Assembly (NCBI GenBank): GCA_052388025.1
Contig: JBQTIP010000122.1
Span: forward strand, 1-12,175
Direction: 5' to 3'
Source: JBQTIP01 sp052388025
Lineage (GTDB): Bacteria; Actinomycetota; UBA4738; HRBIN12
Length of the DNA stretch: 12,175 bases
Part shown: one piece after another, positions 11,261 through 12,175 of the stretch
How the letters are laid out: each line of letters starts with the position of its first letter
Numbering within the stretch: position 1 is the first letter of the stretch
Program-made: the position numbers and the translations under genes
The notes under the pieces: model-generated
Seen by the model: only the letters and a program-made list of their open reading frames with translations
Database searches by the model: none
What the model was told of the DNA's origin: nothing

Positions 11261-12175
11261 ATGAAGAAGGTAACGGCGGCCGCCGTTCAGGCCACGCCGG
11301 TGTTCCTCGATCGCGAGGCGACGGTTGAGAAGGTCGTGTCGCTCGTGAAGGAGGCCGCCTCGAACGGTGCCGGCCTCATCGTGTTCCCGGAGACCTTCAT
11401 CCCGACCTATCCGGACTGGGTGTGGCGGGCGCCCGCCTGGGGCGGGCCGTCGCAGGAGCTGTTCGCGCGACTCGCGGACCAGGCCGTCGCCGTGCCCGGC
11501 AAGACCACAGACGCCATCGGGGCGGCGGCCAAGCGGGCGAAGGCCTACGTCGCGATCGGCGTGAACGAGCGGGAGGAGACCGGCAGCACGATCTACAACT
11601 CGCTGCTCACGTTCGGGCCGGACGGGCGGATGCTCGGCAAGCACCGCAAGCTGATGCCGACCGGCGGCGAGCGGCTCGTCTGGGGGATGGGGGACGGGTC
11701 GGACCTCCAGGTCTTCGAGACCCCGTTCGGCCGCGTCGGCGGCCTGATCTGCTGGGAGAACTTCATGCCGCTCGCCCGTTACGCGATGTATGCGAAAGGC
11801 GTCGACATCTGGCTCGCGCCCACTTGGGACAACGGCGAGAACTGGGTCGCCACGCTCCGCCACATCGCGCGCGAGGGGCGCGTGTACGTGATCGGGGTGA
11901 CCACCCTGCTACGGGGCTCCGACGTGCCCGACGACGTGCCGGGGCGCGAGCTCTGGGGCGGCGTGGAGGACTGGGCGAACGACGGCTGGTCCGCCATCGT
12001 CGATCCCGACGGCCAGCTCATAGCGGGGCCGCTCGTCGGCGAGGAAGGGATCCTGTACGCGGAGCTCGACGCCGACCACGCCCGCGCCGAGCGGCACAAG
12101 TTCGACCCCGTCGGGCACTACTCGCGACCCGACGTGTTCCGGCTCTCGGTCGATACAGATCCCAAGCCGCAGATC
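11261..12175 (+). CDS. Nitrilase (C-N hydrolase), 3' end cut by window
   Basis: Open from ATG 11261 to the window edge: 305 codons with no stop, so the C-terminus is missing. The Glu-Lys-Cys catalytic triad of the nitrilase superfamily is complete: Glu44 in VFPETF (41-46), Lys130 in HRKLMPTGGERLVWG (128-142) and Cys164 in GGLICWENFMPLAR (160-173). The segments around Lys130 and Cys164, CWEN followed by MPLAR and ERLVWGMGDGS, are those of true nitrilases (nitrile to carboxylic acid plus ammonia) rather than carbamoylases or amidases. Substrate class cannot be fixed from this. The ATG is chosen because GAGGA (11249-11253) lies seven bases upstream, overlapping the stop of the ABM gene. Two GTG codons just before it are alternatives. 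It is the last gene of the packed cluster that begins at 7986. Confidence 0.92.
   Translation, partial: MKKVTAAAVQATPVFLDREATVEKVVSLVKEAASNGAGLIVFPETFIPTYPDWVWRAPAWGGPSQELFARLADQAVAVPGKTTDAIGAAAKRAKAYVAIGVNEREETGSTIYNSLLTFGPDGRMLGKHRKLMPTGGERLVWGMGDGSDLQVFETPFGRVGGLICWENFMPLARYAMYAKGVDIWLAPTWDNGENWVATLRHIAREGRVYVIGVTTLLRGSDVPDDVPGRELWGGVEDWANDGWSAIVDPDGQLIAGPLVGEEGILYAELDADHARAERHKFDPVGHYSRPDVFRLSVDTDPKPQI

Overview
This window is a gene-dense, very GC-rich stretch with no mobile element, CRISPR array or rRNA visible. The composition, the frequent GTG starts, several leaderless-looking promoters and a SigR/RsrA-type sigma/anti-sigma pair all fit a member of the Actinomycetota. I cannot name the genus. 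The divergent sequences of several proteins hint at an uncultured or non-model lineage, but that is inference.

Layout. An initiator tRNA(fMet) gene (77-150) has its own promoter directly in front and a 12-bp hairpin terminator behind. Then, on the plus strand, come a ZIP-family metal transporter (223-951), a small stand-alone cyclic-nucleotide-binding-domain protein (1059-1481), an alpha/beta hydrolase (1503-2276) and a GT2-type glycosyltransferase-like protein (2269-3195). The last carries an N-terminal piece that looks like the C-terminal tail of cysteinyl-tRNA synthetase. ftsH (3192-5180, minus strand) converges on it so tightly that both genes end in the same CTAG.

Divergent from ftsH is an overlapping trio: a membrane-anchored sulfite-oxidase-like molybdenum enzyme (5278-6843), an ECF sigma factor of the SigR/SigH type (6833-7432) and its zinc anti-sigma factor of the RsrA type (7419-7655). 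This looks like a thiol/redox-responsive unit with a molybdoenzyme as its first gene. A nested palindrome covers the end of the anti-sigma gene. It is followed by a tiny putative zinc-binding protein (about 7721-7906).

The right end (7986 to the window edge) is a tightly packed run: PIG-L/LmbE-type deacetylase, PLP-dependent group II amino-acid decarboxylase, S51-family peptidase, a small ABM-type monooxygenase-like protein and a true nitrilase cut by the window end. The first three overlap by ATGA junctions, and the next two follow after 24 and 10 bases with good ribosome binding sites, so co-transcription is likely. The combination suggests an undefined small-molecule pathway built on an amino acid and a nitrile or amide. 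The decarboxylase appears to have Phe where the catalytic-loop Tyr of aromatic amino-acid decarboxylases sits, so an aldehyde-forming activity is possible.

There is no stretch longer than 300 bases without a gene. The most unusual points are the CysRS-tail/glycosyltransferase fusion, the Tyr-to-Phe change in the decarboxylase, the molybdoenzyme-sigma-anti-sigma unit and the deacetylase-to-nitrilase cluster.
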